From positions 9,217,840 through 9,281,839 of the forward strand of contig NC_065424.1 in assembly GCF_024362695.1 (NCBI RefSeq): DNA of 64,000 bases. The letters are read 5' to 3'. Origin of the DNA: Pectinophora gossypiella. Taxonomy: Eukaryota; Arthropoda; Insecta; Lepidoptera; Gelechiidae. The position numbers and the translations under genes were made by a program. Positions within the stretch are counted from its first letter, which is position 1; the number at the start of each line of letters is the position of its first letter. Of the stretch, positions 10,336 through 21,365 are shown in pieces. The notes under the pieces were generated by a model that was given only the letters and a program-made list of their open reading frames with translations, did not search any database and was not told the DNA's origin.

Positions 10336-10611
10336 TTGGATGCCAGGCATTGCTATTTAGCAAAGTACCTATTTTGCCAGAATAACATGATGGAATGTTC
10401 GAGTAAACATTTCCTGGAATATTTCGATCGCAGGCTGATATTCCTGAAATTTGCTGGAATTCGGCGTATTTCCACCGTGACTTAATAAACGAATACCGGA
10501 GGATACAATGTTCCTATTTGAGCGCGATACTGCCTGAATCCATGATAAAAGCTTGTACTTAATGTGATGTGTTATGTAGGATATGTAAGGTAGTTGTATA
10601 AATACAACCGC

Positions 10612-10792
10612 CGACCTCCTCCGTGCTTCGGAAGGCACGTTAAGCCGTTGGTCCCGGCTGCATAAGCAGTCGTTAATAACCATCAATCCGCACTGGGCCC
10701 GCGTGATGGTTTAAGGCCCGATCTCCCTATCCATCCATAGGGAAGGCCCGTGCCCCAGCAGTGGGGACGTTAATGGGCTGACGATGATGATG
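10612..10792 (+). mobile_element. SINE-2, 5'-truncated
   Basis: Starts at CGACCTCCTCCGTGCTTCGG, followed by the core, CACTGGGCCCGCGTGATGGT, the ATCCATCCATAGGGAAGGCC block, and a tail TTAATGGGCTGACGATGATG. Same truncation point as the copy at 2261. Confidence 0.8.
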
Positions 10793-11032
10793 TATAAATA
10801 CATATTAGATGAGAAAGATTGTGGGTAGATATGTCGCAGTCGGATTGTGTAATCCGCTGTATTACATTACGGCTAGCTGTTTTAAAAAACAGGGCCGTTT
10901 TGTAATGCGGCGGGTATAATGTCTCTAATGCGTCTATAATGTGTTAGTGAAAATTGCACTTGAGATAGATTAATAACTCATTGGTGCAAATCCGCTACCG
11001 GGGATGGAACCGGCGCTCCCGCCAGAATACAA

Positions 11033-11179
11033 GGAAAGACAGAATGGAGAAGACCAAGAAGAGCTTACATGGAACAGATCAAAGAGAAGGTGAACGTCGT
11101 GTCCTATAAGGAAGTGAAGGAATTGGCCTCTGATAGACAAGAATGGAGAATGATACACCGACAAGAGCGTGGTTCTTAA
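11033..11179 (+). pseudogene. RTE-type non-LTR reverse transcriptase, C-terminal relic
   Basis: The frame from 11033 reads GKTEWRRPRRAYMEQIKEKV, then NVVSYKEVKELASDRQEW and RMIHRQERGS, followed by TAA. A G-R/P-R-R-x-x-M/I-x-Q-I-K-E-K-V start, a V-K-x-L-A-x-D-R-x-E-W middle and a short R-Q-E/D-R end is the usual C terminus of RTE-clade ORF2. Only 48 codons remain; nothing upstream is recognisable. A GAT-rich 3' end (GTAATGATGAC) follows, as expected. Related relics are at 16766-16877 and 23019-23156, and 3'-end scraps at 42190-42235, 44460-44515, 46740-46800 and 49497-49555. Dead fragment, 5'-truncated. Confidence 0.6.
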
Positions 11180-11629
11180 ATTAGTAATGATGACTACAAA
11201 ATTGCAATACCCGCTTCGTCCATAGTAAACTCTTAAAAACCTACTTATTTATGCCTATATTGTGTTGTAGAGAGATCCCTTTTCACCCTTCATTTTATGT
11301 AAAAAAGCACCAAGTTCGCACATGAGTGGGTTGGCCCCAATCTCCTTGTTTAGGTATTTTTCAATTTTCCAACCGGTCAACCCGACGTCGGCCATTTGTT
11401 TTCTCTGAGCAATTTTTCAATATGGCCGCCAGAATAACGAAAGTCGAAAAGTCGCTACATTTTGTATCAGTCCTGACTCCTGCTTGATTTTAATAAAATT
11501 ATTGCTTAGTTTTAGATATTTGGTATACCTTTGTTTTTTATAAGATTTTTTTATAAGAATTCCGTGTTTTAGAAGAGATAAAGAGAGAAATAAAGATGTT
11601 TATTGTGCATAAATTTAGATACAGTTATT

Positions 11630-11790
11630 AAGGCACATTAAGCCATTGGTCCCGGTTAGTACTTACTGATGTAAGTACGTAGTGCTTACATGAGTCATGT
11701 CAGGGGCGTTTGGCGGCTCAATAAAAACCCTGACAGCAGGGTTGATGAGGTTGGTATTTCACCTCACAACCCACACGATAAGAAGAAGAG
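11630..11790 (+). mobile_element. SINE-1, 5'-truncated
   Basis: AAGGCACATTAAGCCATTGG, TGATGTAAGTACGTAGTGCT, GGGGCGTTTGGCGGCTCAAT, GACAGCAGGGTTGATGAGG and CACACGATAAGAAGAAG. Confidence 0.75.
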
Positions 11791-12009
11791 ATTATGCATG
11801 CATCAACCATGCGATTTTTACCGTGTTGCGCTATAATAATTTTATTATATGGATATATGGCATCTGCCATATCGCGTCGCAGTGAGAGGAAGGACTTTGA
11901 GTTTATCCGTTTCTTTCCTTTTTCATTGGCTTTACGTTCACGTATTCACGTCACGTAGACCGCCTCTAACACCGTTCTTAAAGACTGCGCACTAACTGAT
12001 TCCCTGTTA

Positions 12010-12925
12010 TTGGTCGAATTCAGCTTCTTTGGATGAATTCATGTGAGATATATAAATAACACAGGATATATTAGTATGGAACGTGTATGAAAAAGCAATC
12101 TGTGACGTCATAGAAAAACTTGATAAAATGTCGGACTTGTTATTACGTTTTTCTTGGATATATTGAATACAAATATTTTGAAACTTATAGTGCAAAATGC
12201 ACAAGTTGCTTACAATAGAATATACATTCATCATCATCAGCCGTACGAATACATACAATACATTATTTCCTTATTATTATAAAATTGAAATGATTATGCC
12301 TAGAATAAATATATATTATTAAAATACATATCAACGGATATGTTGAGTTTAGAATATATATAAAAATATATATATTCTAAAGATGACGGTACAAATATTT
12401 GAGATATTGTCAATTACATATTCTTATTAAGTCTTCATTTTAGGTAGGTATGTATTCATTTACTAAGTTATTTTTGCACTAGTTTTCATTTTATAAATAT
12501 AGTTCATAAAGCTTACGTTTAGTAAGGAATTATCTGTTAGGCTGTTTTATTTTAAGGAAAATAAATATATTCTGTACTTATTAAAAAATAAATTAACTCC
12601 TTTTATTTTACACACACCTTATATTAAAACCAAATCCTCTCACCCGACCGTCATCGCACCAAAGACTCCTCTTTCTTACTTTTTAAAACTGCCTTACGTC
12701 CCATTCATTAACCATCCTCCTTTCATACCATAAACAATCAAATTCCCATTCATTGTCCTTACATAGCATTCTCACTTTCCTACATTCATACGGATAACTA
12801 TATGCGCTAACTTCTAATTTATTCGATAGTCATTTGGTAAAATAATTGCGAGTTTTGTTCTACTAAATAAAAAATGTAAACAAATTATTTTTTCTTGGAT
12901 ATTGGACATTAGATTCAACAAAAAG
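12010..12925. other. AT-rich intron, nothing firm
   Basis: No gene recognised. Includes a palindromic AT stretch (AGAATATATATAAAAATATA near 12351) and a pyrimidine-rich segment at 12600-12780. Confidence 0.5.
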
Positions 12926-12929
12926 CTAA

Positions 12930-13212
12930 CGCCCTCTGTAGTCCAGTTGTTGAGCGTTGGACTCACGATCCGGAGCTCCTGGGTTCGAATCCCAGTGAGG
13001 ACACATATCACAAAAATCACTTTGTAAAGTCTAGTTGGTTAAGACATTACAGACTGGTCGCCTAATTGTCCGAAAGTAAGATGATCCGTGTTTCGGAAGG
13101 CACGTAAAGAGGAATGGTGACACGAGCCATGTCAGGGGCTTTTGAAGGCTCAATAATAACCCTGACACCAGGGTTGATTAATTCACCTCACGACCCACAC
13201 GATAAAAGAAGC
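12930..13212 (+). mobile_element. SINE-1, full-length structure
   Basis: tRNA-like head at the left: TAGTCCAGTTGTTGAGCG (A box) and GGGTTCGAATCCC (B box) within about 75 bp. Then ATCACAAAAATCACTTTGTA, GTCCGAAAGTAAGATGATCC, a shortened core, AACCCTGACACCAGGG, and CACACGATAAAAGAAG. The tRNA resemblance is to the internal promoter only; it would not fold as a functional tRNA. Confidence 0.8.
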
Positions 13213-13437
13213 AAAAAGCTACAATTACTTAAATAAAATACATTTGTAAAGTTAAGTAATGAAAAGTGAACTTGAATAATTGAAATGGTGTGAAAAGAAA
13301 AAACATTTACTTAATGTAAGAAATGTATTAAATCTATGTGAAATAAAGTTATAGCGTCTACGCTCTTAACGCCGTCAAAGCCTTCTGCACGCTGAAGTAA
13401 ATTCGAAAACTTGAAAGAAATGTAATTTATTACCTGC

Positions 13438-13691
13438 TAGCGACCCGCCCCGGCTTCGCTCGGGTGCAATGCTGAGGAAAAAATGAAATTATGACATCAC
13501 ATAAAAACCTCAAAAATAACAATATTTCCCCACTATTTAATGAATGTTATTATACACATAATAAACCTTCCTCTTGAATCACTGTATCTATTAAAAAAAC
13601 CGCATCAAAATCCGTTGCGTAGTTTTAAAGATTTTAACGTACATAAGGATATCGGGACAGAATAAGCGACTTTGTTTTATACAATGTAGTG
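13438..13691 (-). mobile_element. Helitron-like nonautonomous element
   Basis: Left end CTAGCGACCCGCCCCGGCTT, whose reverse complement has a GC-rich stem followed by CTAG. Right end reads TCACTACATTGTATAAAAC on the minus strand after an A. Interior ACCTTCCTCTTGAATCACTG and AAATCCGTTGCGTAGTTTTA are shared with the copy at 33970-34455. The TC start and hairpin-plus-CTAG end are Helitron features, but the 3' flank is C rather than T, so the class is tentative. Confidence 0.5.
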
Positions 13692-13693
13692 AT

Positions 13694-14090
13694 AGGTCAA
13701 ACCGGAGTGATCAGATGAATCAATGTTAGTGTACAATTTTCCATATCGAATAGGTACATAATGTTGAACCTAAGAAATTAATCGACAATTCGCATTTTTA
13801 TTACACCACATAGCATGGACACCGCTTGCATTTATGGTACAATACAAACACAGTAGGGGGAAAAAAAATACACAAAATCACAATTATTAACAAAAACGTA
13901 AAAGAAACAGAAAAATAATAATAAAATACAAAATATTGGTCGTAACAGTCATGTGGCGGTGGTGGACGTCCTCAATAAATGGACCTCACTCAGCATAAGC
14001 CGCGGCGTGAGCCACGACCCTGGTATTCTGCGGGCCCAGACGAGTGAGGCATGGACATTGTGTTTCATACTTATTTTTTTTTTTTTTTTT
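13694..14090. other. Intron, nothing firm
   Basis: A-rich near 13855-13935, then a GC-richer block 13955-14060 (GCCGCGGCGTGAGCCACGAC), ending in a poly-T run at 14071-14090. A related GC-rich piece (CACGCCGCGACTTGTGCTGA) lies near 55367, so it is probably a repeat. Confidence 0.4.
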
Positions 14091-14093
14091 TGG

Positions 14094-14462
14094 ATTCTGT
14101 CGCACTAACACATTTGACATTTAGTGAGACTTACAGTTCAATTTGCCTAAAAAGTTAATGTGACATGGTACGGCACCTATGGTTAGGCGCTGGATGAAGG
14201 CACTAATAATGCCTGATTCTGGTGCCTATGATAAATAATGATAGTGTGTTATATATAGGTGTTGTACTACTAACATAGAATTAAGTGTCATTGTTACTAA
14301 CACTTTAATATTTAATATTTAATTTGATTGTTAACTAACCTAGTAAGTAAGTGCATTGTTACTAACAAATTATGAATGTATACGTATTATCCGAAATAAA
14401 TTGTTTTGAATTGAATTTGAATTGGTACCAAAGTGTATACATATTAATAATGCTCGTGACCG
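14094..14462. mobile_element. Tc1/mariner-like MITE interrupted by a retroposon
   Basis: Same MITE as 6909-7051, lacking its left TIR. The right TIR resumes after 14428. Split exactly inside TGACATGGTACCAAAGTG by the insertion 14172-14422. Confidence 0.7.
14172..14422 (+). mobile_element. 251-bp retroposon inside the MITE
   Basis: Flanked by TGGTAC on both sides (14166-14171 and 14423-14428), a 6-bp target duplication confirmed by the uninterrupted MITE copies. Starts GGCACCTATGGTTAGGCGCT and ends in a TTGAAT-rich tail (TTTTGAATTGAATTTGAAT). No ORF. Confidence 0.7.
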
Positions 14463-14899
14463 TCCACCTTTGTCTACCCCTTCAGGGATACAAGCGTGAT
14501 GCCACGTTATGTTGATTCTCAGTCCAGCAAACGACACGACATCATCACATCACTTCACTCCTAACAAAACACAAAAATAAAGTTATAACCGTCCCAAATT
14601 CATTATAGCACAGGATAATCGCCTCTTAACTGGCAACCCCGTATATTATTGTTTGTCCGCTCGTATTTTACGGCCACCTGGCAACCCTCCAAGGTACAAA
14701 CGGCAACATTAACCCGCCTTACATAATCCCGTCACATCATTTGTACCTTAAATGGCAACATTTGTCAAACCACCTGATGGGTACACTTTAGAAGGTGAAT
14801 GTTTCGGGATTAATTATACATCTTTACACACATAAACACGCCCGTCATCCTTAACGGGGTGGGCAGTGTCACACGTAAATAAAAGATTTTGTATTTTTA

Positions 14900-15218
14900 T
14901 TCTATCGTATGAGTTGTAAGGTGCATTACGAACCTCATCAACCCTGGTGTCAGGATTATTATTGAGTCGCCATAGGCTCCTGACATGACTCATGTTACAA
15001 CTACGTACTTATCAGTAAGTAGTAACCGGGACCAACAGCTTAACGTGCCTTCCGAAGCACGGATCATCATACTTTTGGACAATCAGGTGATCAGCCTGTA
15101 ATGTTCTAAACAAACTAGGGATCACAAAGTGATTTTTGTGATTTGTCCCCACCGGGTTTCGAACCTGGGACCTCCGGATCGTGAGTACAACGCTCAACCA
15201 CTGGACCACGGAGGCCGT
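14900..15218 (-). mobile_element. SINE-1, complete (duplicate copy 1)
   Basis: Minus-strand SINE-1 with head at the right (GGGTTTCGAACCTGGG around the B box; CCACTGGACCACGGAGGCCG at the 5' end), core CTTAACGTGCCTTCCGAAGC, and tail CAACCCTGGTGTCAGG. Its sister is at 20670-20995. Confidence 0.85.
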
Positions 15219-15282
15219 TGTTTTGCCTTCAAAAGCTAAATACAACATGGTATTAAAATTTGGACTTTTGTCCGAGAATTGT

Positions 15283-15590
15283 CCGTTAATAAGATGATCC
15301 GTGTCTCAGAAGGTTCGTTAAGTCGTTGGCTATTACTTACAAATGTAAGTACAGTCATGAGCAATATCATGTAACCACTTTAGAACCCTGTCGCACTAGC
15401 ATATTTGACATTTAGTGAGACTTACAGTTCAATTTGTCAAAACAGTTAATGTGACATGGTACCAAAGTGTATACATATTAGTACTCGTGACCGTACGTAG
15501 TCGTTAAATGAGCCATGTCAGGGGCCTTTGGCGGATCAATAATAACCCTGATAAAATTGGTAATCCACGTCATAACCCAATCTAAAGAAG
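15283..15590 (+). mobile_element. SINE-1 interrupted by a MITE (duplicate copy 1)
   Basis: Left piece TTGTCCGTTAATAAGATGAT through TTACAAATGTAAGTA; right piece CGTAGTCGTTAAATGAGCCA, GGGGCCTTTGGCGGATCAAT and CGTCATAACCCA. The joined pieces match SINE-1 order. Confidence 0.75.
15352..15493. mobile_element. Tc1/mariner-like MITE inside SINE-1
   Basis: CAGTCATGAGC...CTCGTGACCG with TA on each side (15350-15351 and 15494-15495). The uninterrupted SINE reads AAGTACGTAGTCG, so TA is the duplicated target, the Tc1/mariner signature. Confidence 0.8.
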
Positions 15591-15767
15591 ACTGCTTGTC
15601 AAGCTGCGCTTTTCGGAGCCACAGCAACAGCACTTTTAATTGACTTCAAGTACCTTCTTTCAACGTGCCTTCAATAGACTGCACTTGCAGTTATTTACAG
15701 GGCTGTTATCCTGAATAGGTATACTGCGATAGATCAAATACCTCTTTGTACACAGACACTACACATT

Positions 15768-16060
15768 GACGTTATCGTACACGCGCATCTGTGTGTGTGC
15801 GTCTGACGCCATACGATTGAAGACTGAAGTAAGACCGAGAGGGGTGAGGTAGACCTAGCTCAGCCGCTGGTGGGGAGCGGAGAGTTGCCATTCTAAACAC
15901 AGTATTATTCCTTATTCTATCTAACAACCCTCAACTACAATGCCAGTCGTGCGGCCGCTACTGTCGCTCTCGCATCGGACTTTACAGCCATTTTAAAAGC
16001 TGCCACAGAAACGCTGTTTGAATCATCTGATAATGATGTAAAGGCCTGAGATGATGATGA
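15768..16060 (+). repeat. Interspersed repeat R-G (GACGTTATCG...GAGATGATG), duplicate copy 1
   Basis: GACGTTATCGTACACGCGCA, CATACGATTGAAGACTGAAG, CAGCCGCTGGTGGGGAGCGG, TGCGGCCGCTACTGTCGCTC and TTTGAATCATCTGATAATGA. Also at 22021-22318 (+), about 43772-44145 (-) and 55090-55240 (-). Confidence 0.6.
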
Positions 16061-16765
16061 TATTCAAACTAAATCCTGAAACGTTGGCACATAACCCAAC
16101 AGAATTAAGTTGACGGCACACGTTAAGCGGGTTGCATACCAGCGCGATACCAATTTGATTCGTCCGGTTTATTGTTTCAATTATCCGTCCCTTTCCTTTT
16201 CGGCGGATAAGAAAATCAAAGGTAAGTCATGTACTTACTTATAATTTAAAATAAAATTGGGTGTCTGGTGGAATCGACTTTTTTTTGGCATTAACTACTT
16301 GGCCGGAAGTGGGATCAGCACCATTAAGTAGGTTATCTATAAAATAAAATGATTACTTGCAATTTTCACTTACTACATAACTCCCATTCACTCATATTTC
16401 CAATCTCATCACTTCCCATTTAGAAGCAATTTTCCACCGTCCCAAGGGGTACAGAAGGGTTCCTTAAAAGAGTAAATCACTTTAAATTGAGGAAGTAATA
16501 AACCAAAAGCAATTTTTGTCCCGTTTATAAACGTTCTTGCAAATATATATAGGCGTCGTTACTAAATTCTAATTAGATGGAATTAGTATTGAGTTTAAAA
16601 TATTATTCTATTTTACTCTGGACCCTTTTTGGGTTTACATTCGGAGTAAAAGAGAAAAGTTTCATTCATTCTTTCGTAATTTATAATATTTATTTCTGTA
16701 GTAATAGTAGAATAGAAATAGAACTCTATAATGTAGTTAATTATATAAAAAATAATAATAATAAA

Positions 16766-16877
16766 ATAGGAAGGGGTAGACCTGGGAGAACATTTATGAA
16801 ACAAATAAAAGAGAAGGTGCAGGCGGGAAGAAGAGAGGAATGGCGATTACTCCACTGATAAGAGCGCAGCTCTTAAA
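16766..16877 (+). pseudogene. RTE reverse transcriptase C-terminal relic (duplicate copy 1)
   Basis: Encodes IGRGRPGRTFMKQIKEKVQ then AGRREEWRLLH and a TGA. Compared with the sister at 23019-23156 it lacks exactly 30 bases (ten codons, VVSYQEVKDL) and has a changed end (CTCCACTGATAAGAG against CTCCGACAAGAG). Dead fragment. Confidence 0.6.
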
Positions 16878-17503
16878 TAAAGAGAGAGAGAATAATAATA
16901 AAAAAAAACAGAATGTAAATCCACCACAGGCTTCGTCAGTACCAAAATTCATATTCAAAAAAAACTACTACGTTTTTTACTTTGTTCTATAAATCTTTGT
17001 TTGTAAAGTCGAAATAATTTGAATGACGAATCATCAATTCTGCGCGTAACGTCAAACACAACACACTGGGTAAAATCCATAAACAGACTATATAATTATT
17101 TCCCATTGCTGGGCACACGCTTCTGCTCAATCAAGTTTGTGTGCATTGCGCACTTACTTTTATATGCGCAAATGTCAAATGACAAAATTGCTTTCTTAGA
17201 TGAATTGCTTCGGTGCGGAAAATTGTACAATTATATTAATTAATCGATTATAGTATCAATCAAGTTTTAAATATAATCGACACCAGCGCCACTACCCGTG
17301 GATGATGTTACTTAGTTTATTTACAATATAATTGCCAACGTTTGGCCATATCATGAAGTAATCATGCATTTAGTTGCTCATGTCGTTAAACATTTTGTGT
17401 TCATTGATTTGGCCAAACTACATCATGATGTGGTCAGTGTCTAAAAAAACAATTAATATTAATAAAAAAATAATAAAAAATTCTAAGATCTGGCCACGAC
17501 ATA

Positions 17504-17765
17504 TACAGGGTGTTAGTGACATCGTAACTAATATTGAGAGGGATGATTCAGCTCATTATTCTGAGTTAATATCAAGTGGTATTTTCCACCGCAAAAATAT
17601 AGAATTTAAAATAATTTAAAAAATACATGAATGTTGCGTAAAATTCCACTTGATATTAACTCAAAATCATGTTCTGAATCATCCTCCTTAGTATTCGTTA
17701 CAATAGAATAGAATAGAAATTGTTTATTATAACTTACGTTAGTAGTTACGGTGTCACTAACACCT
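17504..17765. mobile_element. TACAGGGTGTTAGTGACATC-type MITE, single unit (copy 1)
   Basis: Left arm at 17504; right arm interrupted at 17707-17744 by a piece starting ATAGAATAGAATAGAAATTG, with GTTAC on both sides (17697-17702, 17745-17749). Closes GGTGTCACTAACACC. Confidence 0.65.
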
Positions 17766-17950
17766 TTTTTTGTCGTGAGTTATTGTAGATTTGCCGCAGA
17801 TGGCATTAACTACTTGGCCGGACAAATGGGGCTGAAGGCTCTCACCCGGTACAACGTTTAAGACAACAAGCCTGAGGGTGCCCAGTTGGGCGCGAACCTC
17901 GGCTCAGGGCGTCGTCTGAGAGGAAAAATATTTGAAAGAGTCGCTAACAC
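17766..17950 (-). mobile_element. Retroposon family R-F (copy 1)
   Basis: T-run at 17764-17770 (tail on minus strand), GTCGTGAGTTATTGTAGATT, TGGCATTAACTACTTGGCCG, CCCGGTACAACGTTTAAGAC and CGGCTCAGGGCGTCGTCTGA. Sister at 24017-24200. Confidence 0.6.
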
Positions 17951-18225
17951 CCTGTATTATGCATGTGTGCAATAACGCGCCCGCTCAGCAATGTAAGTGG
18001 GGCTCGACCCATTCTCCAGATCTAAGATAATCATGCCTCAATAGGCACTTCTGGAGTTCACCTAGAGGAATAGTTTTGATATTTCGACCTTTTCGATAAC
18101 ATTCCATTCCTTTAAAAATATAGAGCCTTATTATTTGTTGAATTCTTCAATTAATTCGGCTGAGCGCGGACTAAAGGCAACTAAAGACATTTTTGTAATT
18201 TTTATCTTTAAAGGCATTTCGTAAA

Positions 18226-18465
18226 AGAGCCGTGGAAGCCCAGTTGGTAGAACGCTTGCCTCTCACTTTGAGGTCGCAGGTCCGAATCCAGCATAGACCT
18301 AAACCAATGATTGTCGAATTTGTTATCGAATTCATGTTTGAATCGTAAATAATTATCACTTATTCAGCGTTGAAGGAAATCATGTCAAAATGTTTTCCTG
18401 AACCTTCGACCTTAAAGTGAGAGGCAAGCGTTCCACCAACTGGGCTATCACGGCTCCACAAAATA
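18226..18465. mobile_element. Inverted pair of SINE-4 tRNA-like heads (copy 1)
   Basis: Plus-strand head at 18229-18300 (GTGGAAGCCCAGTTGGTAGA, TTTGAGGTCGCAGGTCCGAA) followed by SINE-4 body, then a minus-strand head at 18405-18462 (ACCTTCGACCTTAAAGTGAG, GTTCCACCAACTGGGCTATC). The two heads could pair into a hairpin of about 50 bp. Confidence 0.65.
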
Positions 18466-18485
18466 CACGAGCCTAATATTGTACA

Positions 18486-18729
18486 TACATACATACATAC
18501 ATAAACTCACGCCCGTAATCCCTAATGGGGTGGGCAGAGCCACAAGTAATCAAAGACAACTTGCAGCCACTGTTGATACGAAGTCCAAAGATGGATATGA
18601 TGAACCTTATGGTGATAAGGGATCAGCCTATCGCCCATAACATTAGTCCATCATGTTAGATGACACAATCCCTCTGTCGGTTTTTACGACATGCCCGGGA
18701 AGAGAAGCAGCTGAACGTGTTCTATGTTG
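18486..18729 (-). mobile_element. Retroposon family R-A, 244 bp, absent from sister duplicate
   Basis: Flanked by TATTGTACA at 18477-18485 and 18730-18738. The duplicate copy has one TATTGTACA (24721-24729) and no insert, which gives exact borders. The TACA-repeat at the left is the 3' tail on the minus strand. Confidence 0.85.
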
Positions 18730-19114
18730 TATTGTACAAGGAATTCCAAATATTGTGTTTGTTACCACACAACTTACCACTATACTCTGCAATGACAATG
18801 GCTAATGTGGAATCGAATTGAGACCTCTATTTCAATCTGAAATACGCAGAATGGAAATTAATTTCAAACTCAATAATACTGTAGTATCTATTCCAATTGG
18901 CATTATTCTCAAATTTACATTATTTCCAGTCAAAAGTCAAAAGTTTCTAATTAAAGCTATTGTGACACTTCTCGTCAAGTATAAGACTAGGTTTTTGGAG
19001 AAGCGTTGAGCGGCGAAACGCGCGGTAAATTCAAACGTATGGCTATGCATTGTAGCGTTCATGCAGAAGTGGTGTCTTTTTTAATTTTATTTTTCATCAT
19101 TTGCCTTCTATTTT

Positions 19115-19460
19115 CCTATTTTTCAATGGTCCGTCACCTAACCCGAAGATTTGACAGGTCTGGTTTTTCCAAAGCGACTGCCTGTCTGATCCTCCAACCC
19201 GCGAAGGAAAAACCAGCCTAATACATGTTAGGTCACATATCTCCGAAAATTCATTTCTCGGTAATGTGGGTTTCCTCACATTCTGTCAAATGTTCAGGTT
19301 AGGTAAGTGGACCCAATGAAAACGGGATAACGCTAGGGAGAGAGCAGACACCGACTGTCCCGTTTACTACTTACTGATGTGAGTACATAATTGTCACATG
19401 AGCCATGTCAAGAGCCTTGGTGGTCATCCACCTCACGACCTACACGATAGAATAGAAGAA
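19115..19460. mobile_element. SINE-4 tail (-) followed by SINE-1 fragment (+) (copy 1)
   Basis: 19115-19345: AACCCGAAGATTTGACAGGT, CTGGTTTTTCCAAAGCGACT, AATGTGGGTTTCCTCACATT and GAAAACGGGATAACGCTAGG (SINE-4 reverse). 19365-19460: CTGATGTGAGTACATAATTG and CACGACCTACACGATAGAAT (SINE-1 with internal loss). Identical in the sister at 25106-25451. Confidence 0.65.
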
Positions 19461-19486
19461 GAAGAAAATTGCATCACTACCGCTAC

Positions 19487-20420
19487 GTCGGCAATAATTT
19501 TGTCTCTGGGTGATCTTGGTTTTACCGTGGTAAAACCACAATCAGCATACGACCCTACAAATAAAGATCACACTACAGTAATAATAGGGTCGATTTTTGG
19601 TTGAATAAAAAGTCGAAATTGACGAAAAATTGGTGGATAGATGTAATACCTCTCTAATATCTTTCTAATACCACTCTTTGAGTGTGCAGCCCGCCGCCGC
19701 TGGCACGGCGTAAGTACAGTAACCAAATAAAACGTAGGGATTTACGCTAGTGATAAGTAAGTATATTTATTTAGGACATTAATAAGTAGTCTATATTTGT
19801 AGGTAATTAGAATAACACGACAAATGATTCAAATTATTGTCTTTAAAAGAGTTGTATTCATATTTACGAAGAGTATAGTGTAAAATATGTCATCGAAAAA
19901 TGAAGTTAAATAAAATAACGTAATAGTAATATCAAACCTTGCTTGGAAAAAACTACGTGATTATATTTACACCAAACCGTTACACTAAAAGATTCGCAGA
20001 ATAGGCAAGTAGCTGGAGTTACACCAAATAGTAACGCTACAACATTCGTGGAATAACGAAGTAACTAGACGTACAACCACTGTCGTGTCGTATAATGTCG
20101 TGAAACATGTCAGTACGTTTACTTACGACTCGACCATCCTAAAAAACTTTCGTGTAAAATCGACGTAAGTGTTATTATGACTTTACTATATGGGAAAATA
20201 CCAAAAAAAAATCACGTATTTATATTTACTTTCTTATTATGGGGGAAAAATATTTTTATCAATGTTGCACAATTTCATTGTTTTTGTAATAATTTCTTCA
20301 TTTTTACTGATATCTTAATGAAAATTTGTGAGAAGGTGTATTCGTGTACGCTGAATTGAATGGTGCAATAAAAAAAAAATGTCGCTAGTCCACTTACTGC
20401 GTTTTTCCACGGGGGGTGCG
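19487..20420. other. Spacer between the two duplicates
   Basis: 934 bp found once. No gene. 19545-19600 (ACTACAGTAATAATAGGGTC) resembles 37930-37960. 19965-20080 has a loosely repeated pattern (TACACCAAACCGTTACACTA, then TACACCAAATAGTAACGCTA). Otherwise AT-rich. Confidence 0.5.
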
Positions 20421-20669
20421 ATTGTTTGTCCGCTCGTATTTTACGGCCACCTGGCAACCCTCCAAGGTACAAACGGCAACATTAACCCGCCTTACATAAT
20501 CCCGTCACATCATTTGTACCTTAAATGGCAACATTTGTCAAACCACCTGATGGGTACACTTTAGAAGGTGAATGTTTCGGGAATAATTATACATCTTTAC
20601 ACACATAAACATGCCCGTCATCCTTAACGGGGTGGGCAGTGTCACACATAATTAAAAGAAAATTTAGTA

Positions 20670-20995
20670 TTCTTCTTCTATCGTGTGGGTTGTAAGGTGG
20701 ATTACGAACCTCATCAACCCTGGTGTCAGGATTATTATTGAGTCGCCATAGGCCCCTGACATGACTCATGTAACAACTACGTACTTATCAGTAAGTAGTA
20801 ACCGGGACCAACAGCTTAACGTGCCTTCCGAAGCACGGATCATCATACTTTTGGACAATCAGGTGATCAGCCTGTAATGTCCTAACCAAACTAGGGATCA
20901 CAAACTGATTTTTGTGATTTTTCCCCACCGGGTTTCGAACCTGGGACCTCCGGATCGTGAGTACAACGCTCAACCACTGGACCACGGAGGCCGTT
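20670..20995 (-). mobile_element. SINE-1, complete (duplicate copy 2)
   Basis: Sister of 14900-15218, with a better-kept tail (TTCTTCTTCTATCGTGTGGG) and the same head, so copy 1 lost its tail by mutation after duplication. Confidence 0.85.
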
Positions 20996-21057
20996 GTTTT
21001 GCCTTCAAAAGCTAAATACAACATGGTATTAAAATTTGGACTTTTGTCCGAGAATTG

Positions 21058-21365
21058 TCCGTTAATAAGATGATCCGTGTCTCAGAAGGTTCGTTAAGTC
21101 GTTGGCTATTACTTACAAATGTAAGTACAGTCATGAGCAGTATCATATACCCACTTTAGAACCCTGTCACACTAACATATTTGACATTTAGTGAGACTTA
21201 CAGTTAAATTTGTCAAAACAGTTAATGTGACATGGTACCAAAGTGTATACATAATATTAGTACTCGTGACCGTACGAAGTCGTTAAATGAGCCATGTCAG
21301 GGGCCTTTGGCGGATCAATAATAACCCTGATAAAATTGGTAATCCACGTCATAACCCAATCTATA
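21058..21365 (+). mobile_element. SINE-1 with nested Tc1-like MITE (copy 2)
   Basis: Sister of 15283-15590. The MITE lies at 21128-21272 with TA on both sides. The nested arrangement is in both copies, so it predates the duplication. Confidence 0.75.

Larger units (their letters stand above)
14648..19486 (+). repeat. Tandem duplication, copy 1 (4.84 kb)
   Basis: Begins ATTGTTTGTCCGCTCGTATT and ends CATCACTACCGCTAC; the same order of sequences repeats at 20421-25477. Contains no host gene, only repeats. Length differs between copies because of private insertions: copy 1 alone has 18486-18729; copy 2 alone has 21550-22020 and 23715-24014. Flanks outside the borders differ, so the borders are real. 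Confidence 0.9.

Noticed and set aside
10369..10686. 105-codon minus-strand frame
   Set aside because: Its first part in the reading direction is the SINE-2 core; the remainder has no similarity to a known family.
18818..19221. Two short frames identical in both duplicates (63 and 71 codons)
   Set aside because: Identity is due to the whole tract being identical at DNA level including noncoding parts; no family resemblance, and one covers a SINE-4 tail.
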